Below the pieces are notes generated by a model that did not search any database, was not told where the DNA came from, and saw only the letters and a list, made by a program, of their open reading frames with translations. Positions 6,070 through 12,591 of a DNA stretch of 24,321 bases are shown one piece after another (positions within the stretch are counted from its first letter, which is position 1; every line of letters begins with the position of its first letter). Location: positions 1 through 24,321 of the forward strand of contig CALATN010000184.1 in NCBI GenBank assembly GCA_937891895.1, given 5' to 3'. The position numbers and the translations under genes are program-made. The DNA comes from an uncultured Clostridia bacterium. GTDB lineage: Bacteria > Bacillota > Clostridia > Oscillospirales > Ruminococcaceae.

Positions 6070-7524
6070 TTACAGAATATAATCCACAGGGTCAGTATCA
6101 GCCTTTGCCTGAATAAGCTCAAGACCTGCAAAAGCCGCCTTGAAACGGCTGATAAGATACGGGATAGCAATATCCTCTGTGTGGAAGTGTCCGCAGTCGT
6201 AAAGTGCAATGCCGTTGTTTCTTGCGGTAATCCACTGGTCGTGCTTCACGTCGCCCGTGATGTAAGCGTCAGCTCCCTGAGCAATTGCAAGAGGCAGATT
6301 GCCCCCTGCACCACCTGAACAGAACGCAAGCTTTGAGATTTTCTTTCCGCTGTTTGTATAACGCACAACCGTACAGCCAAAAATATCCTTGAGAAGCTTG
6401 CCCAAATCTTCGGGAAGTATTTCCTCGCCAACCGAGCAGGTAAAGCCATAGCCTCTGCCGTCGGGATGGATTGGTTCAAGTGTTTCAAGCTTTTTCAGCT
6501 TCAATGTCGGGTTAAGCATATCAAAAATAATATCGTTTATGCCGCCGTCTGCCATATCAAGAGGTGAATGGAAACAAATACAAGCTATGTTGTTCTTGAA
6601 CGCAAGACAAGCGGTATTGACGTCATTAAGCGCATAGAGCGGGTGGAATATTACGGGGTGATGTGCAACGATAACGTCTGCACCGATTTCGATTGCCTCA
6701 CGGACAACATCGCTGGTAATATCCAGCGCAAACAGCACCTTCTTTACCTCTGCATCGGGATTACCAACAATAAGCCCCGAATTATCGCCCTTGTGAAGAT
6801 TTTTCATAGGCGCAATTTCGTCCATCATCGCATATATATCTTTAACATTATACATTGGTTTACCTCCGCTTGCCAAAATAATTTCCGCCGCAAGACCTAT
6901 GTTTTTCACAGCCTCTGCCGAACGTCCCGCATCACGCAATGAACGTCCCGAAGCGTACAACCTTTCAGCCTGCTTTTCTGCATACGCAACAGCCGCTTCG
7001 TCCGAAAAATCAAGCTTTCCCACCTGCTCGAAAAGCGGTGTAACGCTTATCGGTGCGGCATTGGTTTTCACGGCATTTATAACCGTGTAACAAAAACGTC
7101 CGTCGATTACGGCACGCTGATCAGCTATTTCAAAGCCGTTGCTGTAAAGCCACTTTACAAGGTATGGCGCCTGAGTCATAGGCTGCAGAATGAGATTTTT
7201 ACCCTCAAGCCAATCGCAGGCTTCAAGAATACGGGAAATAAGCTCACCGCCCATTCCTGCAATAACAATGTCGGTTATGTTACTTTCGGGCACGTTTTTC
7301 AGGCCGTCCGAAAGAATAACGTCTGCCCTGTCAAGCACACCAGCCTTTTCGAGAGTTGCCCTCGCCGCCGCAAGGGGTCCCTCGTTTATATCTGCGGCAA
7401 CCGCCGTACTGCATTTACCCTGTGAAAGCAATTCAGCAACAAGGTAAGCGTGGTCGGTGCCTATATCGCAAATGCGGTCGCCCTTGACGAACTCCGCACA
7501 TAATTTCAATCTTTTATCCAGCAT
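6070..7524 (-). CDS. Fusion of TrmK (tRNA m1A22 methyltransferase) and a Nif3/DUF34 protein
   Basis: This 484-aa product joins two proteins usually encoded by neighbouring genes (yqfN-yqfO in Bacillus). Residues 1-223 are TrmK, which methylates N1 of adenine 22 in tRNA: DIGTDHAYL at 20-28, VAADINEGPL as the acidic strand, GMGGELI at 90-96 and LQPMTQAPYLVKWLY. Residues 224-484 are Nif3/DUF34: a metal-site HH in VIVAHHPVIF (288-289), ITGDVKHDQW, and GHFHTEDIAIPYL near the end. At 261 residues the Nif3 part is the short form without the PII-like insertion of YqfO. The join has its own GGAGGT (6867-6862) 6 bp before an in-frame ATG at 6855, so Nif3 may also be made alone. AAGGCGG precedes the first ATG. 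Confidence 0.9.
   Translation of the reverse strand: MLDKRLKLCAEFVKGDRICDIGTDHAYLVAELLSQGKCSTAVAADINEGPLAAARATLEKAGVLDRADVILSDGLKNVPESNITDIVIAGMGGELISRILEACDWLEGKNLILQPMTQAPYLVKWLYSNGFEIADQRAVIDGRFCYTVINAVKTNAAPISVTPLFEQVGKLDFSDEAAVAYAEKQAERLYASGRSLRDAGRSAEAVKNIGLAAEIILASGGKPMYNVKDIYAMMDEIAPMKNLHKGDNSGLIVGNPDAEVKKVLFALDITSDVVREAIEIGADVIVAHHPVIFHPLYALNDVNTACLAFKNNIACICFHSPLDMADGGINDIIFDMLNPTLKLKKLETLEPIHPDGRGYGFTCSVGEEILPEDLGKLLKDIFGCTVVRYTNSGKKISKLAFCSGGAGGNLPLAIAQGADAYITGDVKHDQWITARNNGIALYDCGHFHTEDIAIPYLISRFKAAFAGLELIQAKADTDPVDYIL
6853..6867 (-). promoter_or_regulatory. Internal ribosome binding site at the TrmK/Nif3 junction
   Basis: GGAGGTAAACCAATG on the minus strand is a full Shine-Dalgarno at normal spacing from the ATG that begins the Nif3 domain (MYNVKDIYAMMDEIAP). 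It lies inside the fused frame. It suggests the fusion arose by loss of the trmK stop codon while translation initiation for nif3 was kept. Confidence 0.65.
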
Positions 7525-7555
7525 AGTAAGCCGCCTTTTGGTATGTAAATTTTAA

Positions 7556-7593
7556 GCGCCGAGTATGAAAGGCTGACCTGACATATTCGGCGC
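7556..7593. other. Strong hairpin between the DUF1858 and trmK-nif3 genes
   Basis: GCGCCGAGTATG (7556-7567) pairs with CATATTCGGCGC (7582-7593) at 11 of 12 positions around a 14-nt loop. On the minus strand it follows the DUF1858 stop but has only TTAAAATTT after it, so it is a weak terminator, a processing site or mRNA stabiliser. Confidence 0.5.
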
Positions 7594-7599
7594 ACGCTC

Positions 7600-7800
7600 T
7601 TACTTGTTGTCGAAATGCTTGTTGAGCTTTGCAACCATTTCAGCTGCGCTTACACCGTGAACAGCACAAGCGTCTGCAAGGCTTTCGCCTCTTGCGGAAG
7701 GACAGCCGAGGCAGTGCATACCCATTTCAAGGAAGTAAGGTGCAGTATCTGGATCAAGGTCGAGGATGTCGCCGATGATCATATCTTCTGTAATTCTCAT
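7600..7800 (-). CDS. DUF1858 (hybrid-cluster-associated redox disulfide) protein
   Basis: A 66-aa protein covering the whole DUF1858 domain: ITEDMIIGDILDLDPDTAPYF, then GMHCLGCPSARGESLADAC with the Cys-x2-Cys pair (Cys30, Cys33), then a helix ending in AAEMVAKLNKHF. Family members are found in anaerobes, often beside hybrid-cluster or other redox proteins, and are thought to carry a redox-active disulfide; the exact role is not established. GGAGG lies before the ATG, and a TTGCAA-17-TATAAT promoter sits directly upstream, back to back with that of the rhomboid-like gene. trmK-nif3 follows 75 bp downstream past a hairpin. Confidence 0.88.
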   Translation of the reverse strand: MRITEDMIIGDILDLDPDTAPYFLEMGMHCLGCPSARGESLADACAVHGVSAAEMVAKLNKHFDNK

Positions 7801-7834
7801 TTATTTTTCCTCCGATTAAAATTTATACCTATTT

Positions 7835-7863
7835 ATTATACCCTATTTTATGAACATTTGCAA
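7835..7863 (-). promoter_or_regulatory. Promoter of the DUF1858 gene
   Basis: TTGCAA (7863-7858) and TATAAT (7840-7835) on the minus strand are 17 bp apart, 35 bp before the ATG. It is divergent from, and only 7 bp away from, the plus-strand promoter at 7871. Confidence 0.75.
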
Positions 7864-7870
7864 TAGCATA

Positions 7871-7899
7871 TTGTTTTTTTTATTTTTTGGTGATATAAT
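7871..7899 (+). promoter_or_regulatory. Promoter of the rhomboid-like gene
   Basis: TTGTTT (7871-7876) and TATAAT (7894-7899) are 17 bp apart, 43 bp before the TTG start at 7943. Confidence 0.65.
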
Positions 7900-7942
7900 A
7901 CTTGATATACTCATTTTTCCAAATTCGAAAGGAGATAATTTC

Positions 7943-8614
7943 TTGAACTTTTTAAACAAGCTTGAACGCAAATTCGGCAAATTCTGCATATCAAACCTTA
8001 TGCTTTATATAGTTATCGGCACGGCTATCGTGTTTGCATTCTGGTATATTTTTCCTACGCTTCCGCTGCTTCAATATTTCGTTTTTGACCGAAATGCAAT
8101 TTTGAGTGGACAGGTGTGGCGAATTGTTTCGTTTGTATTCCTGCCTGAAGCGGGCGACCCGATAAGTATGCTGTTCTGGCTGTTTCTTTATTGGCACATC
8201 GGCTCAAATCTTGAAGGCTACTGGGGAACATTCAGGTTCAATGTATTCTACTTTTCGGGAGTAATTTTCTCAATAATCGGCGGCTTTTTCACGGGCTTTG
8301 CAACAGCACAGTTCATTAACCTTTCGCTGTTCCTTGCAATGGCAATAGTTGCACCGAATATGGAACTGAGACTATTCTACATTCTTCCTGTAAAAATGAA
8401 ATGGCTGGGACTGGTTTATGCAGCAATGATTATCCGCAGCTTTATTCTTGTCGGCTGGTCGGGTAAAATTGCTATCGCAATTTCTCTGCTTAATGTAATC
8501 CTGTTCTTCGGCGGAGATTTCTTCCGCAAAATCCGTGACAAGTTCAAGTACAGAAAGGTGCGCAGGAACTTCAAGAAAAACATCAAGATGACACAATACA
8601 ATGATGAGGATTGA
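7943..8614 (+). CDS. Rhomboid-like membrane protein without visible protease residues
   Basis: A 223-aa protein with about six spans. GQVWRIVSFVFLP followed by LFWLFLYWHIGSNLEGYWGTFRFNVFYF is the rhomboid-superfamily N-terminal pattern (the WR motif and L1 region). The GxSG serine motif expected in the fourth span is absent; that region reads QFINLSLFLAMAIVAPN. No His pairs with it in the last span. It therefore resembles derlin-type pseudoproteases, which handle membrane proteins without cutting them. The tail is very basic (KFKYRKVRRNFKKNIK). The start is the TTG at 7943 because AAAGGAG lies 8 bp upstream; the ATG at 7850 lies upstream of the promoter and is rejected. The stop sits 2 bp before the acetyltransferase ATG, so the two are translationally linked. 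Confidence 0.75.
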   Translation: MNFLNKLERKFGKFCISNLMLYIVIGTAIVFAFWYIFPTLPLLQYFVFDRNAILSGQVWRIVSFVFLPEAGDPISMLFWLFLYWHIGSNLEGYWGTFRFNVFYFSGVIFSIIGGFFTGFATAQFINLSLFLAMAIVAPNMELRLFYILPVKMKWLGLVYAAMIIRSFILVGWSGKIAIAISLLNVILFFGGDFFRKIRDKFKYRKVRRNFKKNIKMTQYNDED

Positions 8615-8616
8615 CA

Positions 8617-9123
8617 ATGCTGTATTTAAAGAAAGCTAATTTTGACGATGTTGAAAAGGAATATCTTTTTGTCCGAGATATACCCGAGGACGAAAACGGA
8701 TTTATAAATGAATGGCACGGCGTTTCCCGTGATGATTTTGAACAGACGGCATTGAAAACACTGATTGACTATTCAAATGGTGAAAATCTCCCCGAAGGAT
8801 ACGTCCCCGAAACATTTTTCTTCCTGTGGGATGATGATAAAATCGTGGGACAGTTCCGTATCAGGCATTATCTTTGCGAGTCACTGATTGAAGGTGCAGG
8901 ACATATCGGTTACTTTATCGGCAATGATTTCAGGGGTAAAGGTTACGCAACCGAAGGCTTGCAGCTGTGCCTGCTTGAAGCGAAAAAAATTGTTCCCGAA
9001 GATGAGATTTATCTGCGTGTGAACAAGAGCAATCCTGCTTCCCTGCGTGTTATGCTGAAAAACGGCGGATATATTCATCACGAGGATGAAGCCAAATACT
9101 ACGTGAGGATAAAAAAGCTGTAA
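8617..9123 (+). CDS. GNAT-family N-acetyltransferase
   Basis: A 168-aa acetyltransferase of the GNAT fold, which moves an acetyl group from acetyl-CoA to an amine on a small molecule or protein. The acetyl-CoA loop is visible as IGNDFRGKGYATEGLQLCLLEAKK (about 107-130), preceded by the strand GHIGYFIG and followed by LRVNKSNPASLRVMLKNGGY, the usual end of RimJ-like members. ATG 8617 is used: GAGGA lies upstream inside the end of the rhomboid-like gene, whose TGA is at 8612-8614. The in-frame TTG at 8611 is not needed. Substrate unknown. Confidence 0.88.
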   Translation: MLYLKKANFDDVEKEYLFVRDIPEDENGFINEWHGVSRDDFEQTALKTLIDYSNGENLPEGYVPETFFFLWDDDKIVGQFRIRHYLCESLIEGAGHIGYFIGNDFRGKGYATEGLQLCLLEAKKIVPEDEIYLRVNKSNPASLRVMLKNGGYIHHEDEAKYYVRIKKL

Positions 9124-9156
9124 AACTGCACTTATCAAAATAATCCCAAATACCCC

Positions 9157-9185
9157 TTGACAAATTATATTATATGATGTATAGT
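9157..9185 (+). promoter_or_regulatory. Promoter of the flavodoxin-like gene
   Basis: TTGACA (9157-9162) is followed after 17 bp by TATAGT (9180-9185); a second TATAAT begins at 9185. The transcript would begin about 25 bp before the ATG at 9218. Confidence 0.75.
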
Positions 9186-9217
9186 ATAATTACAGCAAGA
9201 AAAAGGGGCGGTAAAAT

Positions 9218-9748
9218 ATGAAAACTCTCGTTATTTATAATTCCCAGACAGGCTTCACAAAACGTTACGCCGAATGGATTGCTGAGGCGGCAAATGGTGA
9301 CTGTCTTGAATTGTCTGAGGCTAAAAAGAAAAACACTGACGAATATGATGTGATTATTTTCGGCGGCTGGGCTATGGCAGGCGGAATAAGCAAGCTTAAC
9401 TGGTTCAAGAAAAATATGCCGAAGTGGTCCGGTAAAAAGCTGATTGCTTTCTGCGTGGGCGGGAGTCCCCTTGAAAATCCCGAAATTGAACCGACACTGA
9501 AAAAGAACTTCACAGAAGACGAACTGAAAAAGGTTGATATTTTCTACTGCCCCGGCGGATTTAATTACGACAAGATGTCTGCGCCGTCCAGAATGGCGAT
9601 GAAAATGTTCATCAAGGCACTGAAGGCACAGAAAAACAAGACGGAAAAGGACGAGATAATGATAAAGATGATTTCATCTTCTTACGACATTTCCGACAAA
9701 AAATATATTGAGCCTATTCTGGAATGTATAAATTCCAACCAAAAATAA
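9218..9748 (+). CDS. Flavodoxin-like protein
   Basis: A 176-aa flavodoxin-fold protein. The N-terminal phosphate-binding loop YNSQTGFTKRYAEWIAEA matches the flavodoxin SxTGxT pattern for FMN, and DVIIFGGWAMAGGISKLNWF and IAFCVGGSPLENPEI supply the other two loops expected around the flavin ring. It resembles the protoporphyrinogen-oxidase-like flavodoxin domain family (Flavodoxin_5), whose members transfer electrons or reduce quinone-like substrates in anaerobes. GGGGCGG precedes the ATG, and a strong promoter makes it a single-gene unit. Partner and substrate unknown. Confidence 0.85.
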   Translation: MKTLVIYNSQTGFTKRYAEWIAEAANGDCLELSEAKKKNTDEYDVIIFGGWAMAGGISKLNWFKKNMPKWSGKKLIAFCVGGSPLENPEIEPTLKKNFTEDELKKVDIFYCPGGFNYDKMSAPSRMAMKMFIKALKAQKNKTEKDEIMIKMISSSYDISDKKYIEPILECINSNQK

Positions 9749-9765
9749 AAAAGTTGCAAAAAAGC

Positions 9766-9794
9766 TTGACAAGCCGTATTTTGTGTGGTATAAT
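9766..9794 (+). promoter_or_regulatory. rplJ-rplL promoter
   Basis: TTGACA (9766-9771) and TATAAT (9789-9794) are 17 bp apart, a consensus strong promoter as expected for ribosomal protein genes. Transcription would start near 9801. Confidence 0.88.
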
Positions 9795-9800
9795 ACAGAA

Positions 9801-9936
9801 GTTGTGTTACAACAAGCTATCGTATTCTAAAGACAGCAGGTGATTGAAAAATCGTAAGTCCTGCCGAGGAAAAGATGGTAAGTATTATATGTATACTTCC
9901 GACCTTTTCCTATCTGGAGAAGGTTTTCTTTTTTTG
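9801..9936 (+). ncRNA. Ribosomal protein L10 leader with attenuator
   Basis: The leader carries the L10-binding fold seen before rplJ in Firmicutes: stem GCAGG (9836-9840) / CCTGC (9860-9864) enclosing TGATTGAAAAATCGTAAGT. GGAAAAG (9868-9874) can pair with CTTTTCC (9904-9910). The same CTTTTCC belongs to a terminator hairpin ACCTTTTCC (9902-9910) / GGAGAAGGT (9916-9924) followed by TTTTCTTTTTTT. The two pairings exclude each other. This fits feedback by L10 or the L10-L12 complex on transcription of its own operon; the direction of control is known from the family, not shown here. Confidence 0.85.
9902..9935 (+). terminator. Attenuator terminator in the L10 leader
   Basis: A 9-bp stem with one G-U pair and a 5-nt loop, followed by a 12-nt T-rich tract, lies 65 bp before rplJ. 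It is intrinsic, and conditional because its left arm also pairs with 9868-9874. Confidence 0.8.
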
Positions 9937-9999
9937 AATCCGTTAGCAAAAAGCAAAATGAATAGTTTTGTTTATTGAATTATCGGAGGTGAAATTTTA

Positions 10000-10512
10000 A
10001 TGCCAAGCGCAAAGATTCTCGAATCCAAGCAGGCAAGAGTTGAAGCTCTTACCGAAATGCTCAAGAATGCAACAGCAGGTGTTATCGTTGACTACAAGGG
10101 TATCACTGTTGAAGAAGACACTAAGCTCCGTAAGGAACTCCGTGAAGCAGGCGTAAACTACTTCGTAGAGAAGAACTCTATGCTCCGTTTCGCTGCTAAG
10201 AATGCAGGTCTTGAAGGTCTTACAGAGGTTCTCAAGGGTACTTCCGCTATCGCTCTCACAGACGGCGACGAAACTGCTCCTGCTCGTATCCTCGGTAAGT
10301 TTGCTGAAGAAGCTAAGGACAAGTTCAACCTTAAGGCTGGCTTCATCGGTGAAGAAATCTACGACGAAAAGGGTGTTACTGCTCTTTCCAAGATTCCTTC
10401 CAGAGAAACTCTTCTCGCACAGCTCCTCGGTTCTCTCCAGGCTCCAATGCAGAACCTCGCTGCTACACTTCAGGCTCTCGTGGACAAGAAGAACGAAGAA
10501 GAAGCTGCATAA
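10000..10512 (+). CDS. rplJ: Ribosomal protein uL10
   Basis: L10 anchors the L7/L12 stalk on 23S rRNA of the 50S subunit and recruits translation GTPases. At 170 aa it has normal length and family features: the N-terminal MPSAKILESKQARVEALTEM, VIVDYKGITVEEDTKLRKELREAG, YFVEKNSMLRFAAK, and a C-terminal helix (PMQNLAATLQALVDKKNEE) that binds L7/L12 dimers. GGAGG lies before the ATG. Codon choice is strongly biased (AAG, CTC, GCT, TCC), as expected for high expression and unlike the flanking genes. rplL follows after 93 bp. Confidence 0.97.
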   Translation: MPSAKILESKQARVEALTEMLKNATAGVIVDYKGITVEEDTKLRKELREAGVNYFVEKNSMLRFAAKNAGLEGLTEVLKGTSAIALTDGDETAPARILGKFAEEAKDKFNLKAGFIGEEIYDEKGVTALSKIPSRETLLAQLLGSLQAPMQNLAATLQALVDKKNEEEAA

Positions 10513-10605
10513 TTGCAATTTCGCAATCAAAAACGGCATAGCCATTATGCCACAGAAACTAAACTGCGCATAGCGCAAAATAAAATTTAAAAGGAGATTA
10601 TTATC

Positions 10606-10977
10606 ATGGCATCTGAGAAAATTACTAATATTCTTGATTTAATTGACGCTCTTTCCATCCTCGAACTTTCCGAACTCGTTGAAGGTATCCAGGAAAAGTA
10701 CGGTGTATCCGCTGTTGTTGCTGCTGCAGCTCCTGCTGCTGGCGCTGCTGCTGGTGCAGCTGAAAAGACAGAATTTGACGTTGTTCTTGCTTCCTTCGGT
10801 GACAAGAAGATGGACGTTATCAAGGCTGTTAAGGACGTTTGCGGTCTTTCCCTTAAGGAAGCTAAGGAACTCGTTGAAGCAGCTCCTAAGACAATTAAGG
10901 AAGGCGCTTCCAAGGCTGACGCTGATGACCTCAAGGCTAAGCTCGAAGCTGCTGGCGCTACAATCGAACTCAAGTAA
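10606..10977 (+). CDS. rplL: Ribosomal protein bL12 (L7/L12)
   Basis: L7/L12 dimers form the flexible stalk that activates GTPase translation factors. The 123-aa protein has the N-terminal dimerisation helices (LDLIDALSILELSELVEGIQ), an Ala/Gly/Pro-rich hinge at about 38-53, and the C-terminal globular domain EFDVVLASFGDKKMDVIKAV...GLSLKEAKELVEAAPKTIKEG. AAAGGAG lies before the ATG. The gene ends 22 bp before a strong terminator; rpoB does not follow, unlike in many Firmicutes. Confidence 0.98.
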   Translation: MASEKITNILDLIDALSILELSELVEGIQEKYGVSAVVAAAAPAAGAAAGAAEKTEFDVVLASFGDKKMDVIKAVKDVCGLSLKEAKELVEAAPKTIKEGASKADADDLKAKLEAAGATIELK

Positions 10978-10999
10978 GTTTGATTTGCATTACAAAATC

Positions 11000-11028
11000 A
11001 AGCCGTACCTTTTTGGTACGGCTTTTTT
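11000..11028 (+). terminator. Terminator after rplL
   Basis: AAGCCGTACC (11000-11009) pairs perfectly with GGTACGGCTT (11015-11024) and runs into a T tract. It ends the rplJL unit; the facing methyltransferase gene ends 18 bp beyond it. Confidence 0.92.
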
Positions 11029-11045
11029 GTGTTTAAAAAAGATTG

Positions 11046-11756
11046 TTATTTTTTCCTTGCCACAAAGGTAATAACCGTTGTTTTAAGATTACTGATTATA
11101 TTACCACGAGGTATATCATACTGCTGTTCTGAAACAGAAGTCTTGATTGTTTTAAAATCTGAAAATATTTCTTTAAGAACAGATTGTATTTTTTCTGTTG
11201 ATATGTTTACTTCAAATTGTGCAGGAATTTCTTTACCTGTTGTTTTTTCTGTTTCTTTAACATCAGAGTTTATCACAAGGCATACAATTCCGTTGCTACG
11301 GATACCATTTTTTATTTCTGATAACTTATTAAAAAAAGATTGTTCAGAATCTATATGTTCTAACGCTGAAACCGCTATGATTAAATCATACTTGTTTTCT
11401 TTAATAGGATAATTTTCAATTGGTTCAACTATTCCGTTGATGCTTGAAGCAACACCGAGTTCTTTGGCATTATCATAAAGCTTATCAATAGCCAAATCCA
11501 ATATATCCACACAATCAATTTTACACTGAATATTTTTGAAGTTTTGTGCAATGGCAATGCAGTTTCTTCCTACCCCACATCCTAAATCCAATACGTTTAA
11601 TTCAGTGATATCAGAAAAAAGAGGAATAATATCTAAAATAGTTTTTATAGGCTTCCTTAACCAACTGCCCTCTTTGTATAATTCGCTGTTTGAGTACATC
11701 TCAATATGAGATTGCTTTTCGCTTTCTCGAATTTGCTTTAATCTGTCGTTTGTCAT
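11046..11756 (-). CDS. Class I SAM-dependent methyltransferase
   Basis: A 236-aa methyltransferase with the Rossmann-fold motif ELNVLDLGCGVGRNCIAIA (about 52-70) for S-adenosylmethionine, the acidic strand DCVDILD, and motif IV/post-IV DLIIAVSALEHIDSEQSFF. It looks like the broad methyltransf_11/25 group, and nothing visible fixes the substrate. CGGAG lies before the ATG. The gene is more AT-rich than rplJL and uses AAT/ATA/AAA codons freely, so recent acquisition is possible. It faces the rplJL terminator and has no partner gene on its strand. Confidence 0.82.
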   Translation of the reverse strand: MTNDRLKQIRESEKQSHIEMYSNSELYKEGSWLRKPIKTILDIIPLFSDITELNVLDLGCGVGRNCIAIAQNFKNIQCKIDCVDILDLAIDKLYDNAKELGVASSINGIVEPIENYPIKENKYDLIIAVSALEHIDSEQSFFNKLSEIKNGIRSNGIVCLVINSDVKETEKTTGKEIPAQFEVNISTEKIQSVLKEIFSDFKTIKTSVSEQQYDIPRGNIISNLKTTVITFVARKK

Positions 11757-11868
11757 ATAATTCTCCGTTCAATAGCTATTTTCCATATTATTCAACAATA
11801 ACCTGAATATGTTTACTATACATTATAACACACCACAAAGTATTATTCAAGCTAACTCCACCCCGCCC

Positions 11869-11897
11869 TTGACTATCCCCCAAATATAAAGTAAAAT
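11869..11897 (+). promoter_or_regulatory. Candidate housekeeping promoter before the sigma-factor operon
   Basis: TTGACT (11869-11874) and TAAAAT (11892-11897) are 17 bp apart, giving a basal promoter about 200 bp before the sigma gene. Confidence 0.5.
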
Positions 11898-11925
11898 ATT
11901 CCTATAAAAATTTTTCCAAAAAGTT

Positions 11926-11953
11926 TGTAACGAAACTGAAACTGCGTTGTCTA
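11926..11953 (+). promoter_or_regulatory. Candidate ECF-type promoter (possible autoregulation)
   Basis: TGTAAC (11926-11931) and GTCTA (11949-11953) are 17 bp apart. The AAC -35 core and GTC -10 core are typical of ECF sigma promoters, which often drive their own sigma gene. A start near 11960 would put leader copy B at the very 5' end of the mRNA. Confidence 0.5.
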
Positions 11954-11970
11954 ATAGACGAAGGGGGTAA

Positions 11971-12102
11971 TCTGAAAATAAATTTTCAGACCTGAGTTTT
12001 GTTTTTCGGACTAAAAGTTCAACAAGTTGAACTGCCGAAATTTTGCATGCAAAAACACAAAACATCAGAAAGGAGTGATTTTCCCTATCGGGAAAATTTA
12101 TA
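11971..12102 (+). ncRNA. Structured leader element, copy B (before the ECF sigma factor)
   Basis: Stems in order: TCTGAAAAT/ATTTTCAGA (11971-11990); outer GTTTTGT (11996-12002) with ACAAAAC (12057-12063); TTTCGG (12004-12009) with CCGAAA (12035-12040), enclosing AGTTCAAC/GTTGAACT (12016-12033); TTTTGC/GCAAAA (12041-12054); Shine-Dalgarno AGGAG (12071-12075); hairpin ATTTTCCC/GGGAAAAT (12078-12097); ATG 12103. It matches copies A and C in order and position. The last hairpin has a different sequence from theirs but the same place, which argues for selection on structure. Confidence 0.7.
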
Positions 12103-12591
12103 ATGAACACTATTGAAGAGCTCTACAATACATATTTTCACGATGTTTACCTTTATATAAAATCAGTTTCCCGTGACGATGAGATTGCGCAGGAAATCAC
12201 ACAGGACACCTTTTTCAAGGCGATGAAGTCCCTTGACAGCTTCAAGGGAGATTGCAGCGTAAAAAGCTGGCTTTGTCAGATTGCAAAAAATCTTTTCTAC
12301 AACCATTGCAAGAAGCAAAACCGCTTTACTGATGGGGAAATCCCCGCTGACATTCCTGACACACAGGTCAGCTTTGAAGAAAAATTTTCTGACGCTTCAC
12401 AGGCGCTTGAAATCCACCGCATCCTGCACACAATGGAGGAGCCTTACAAAGAGGTATTTTCCCTGCGTATTTTCAGCGAGCTTTCCTTTAAACAGATTGC
12501 TGATATTTTCGGCAAGACTGAAAGCTGGGCGAGAGTAACGTTTCATCGTGCAAAAGTAAAAATCATTGACGAACTGGAGAAAAAAATTTGA
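12103..12591 (+). CDS. ECF-type RNA polymerase sigma factor
   Basis: A 162-aa group 4 sigma factor that redirects RNA polymerase to a small regulon in response to an envelope signal. Region 2 is residues 1-70 (YNTYFHDVYLYIKSVSRDDEIAQEITQDTFFKAM, then SWLCQIAKNLFYNHCKKQ for -10 recognition). Region 4 is about 105-158 (LHTMEEPYKEVFSLRIF, then the helix-turn-helix SFKQIADIFGKTESWARVTFHRAK). The start codon lies behind copy B, with AGGAG 27 nt upstream across a hairpin. The stop overlaps the first stem of copy C, and the anti-sigma gene follows. Signal and regulon unknown. Confidence 0.93.
   Translation: MNTIEELYNTYFHDVYLYIKSVSRDDEIAQEITQDTFFKAMKSLDSFKGDCSVKSWLCQIAKNLFYNHCKKQNRFTDGEIPADIPDTQVSFEEKFSDASQALEIHRILHTMEEPYKEVFSLRIFSELSFKQIADIFGKTESWARVTFHRAKVKIIDELEKKI

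Noticed and set aside
7850..7942. Upstream ATG extension of the rhomboid-like protein
   Set aside because: It lies before the promoter -10 box; TTG 7943 has a proper Shine-Dalgarno.
9997..10578. Minus-strand frame opposite rplJ
   Set aside because: An artefact of the biased codon use of rplJ on the plus strand.
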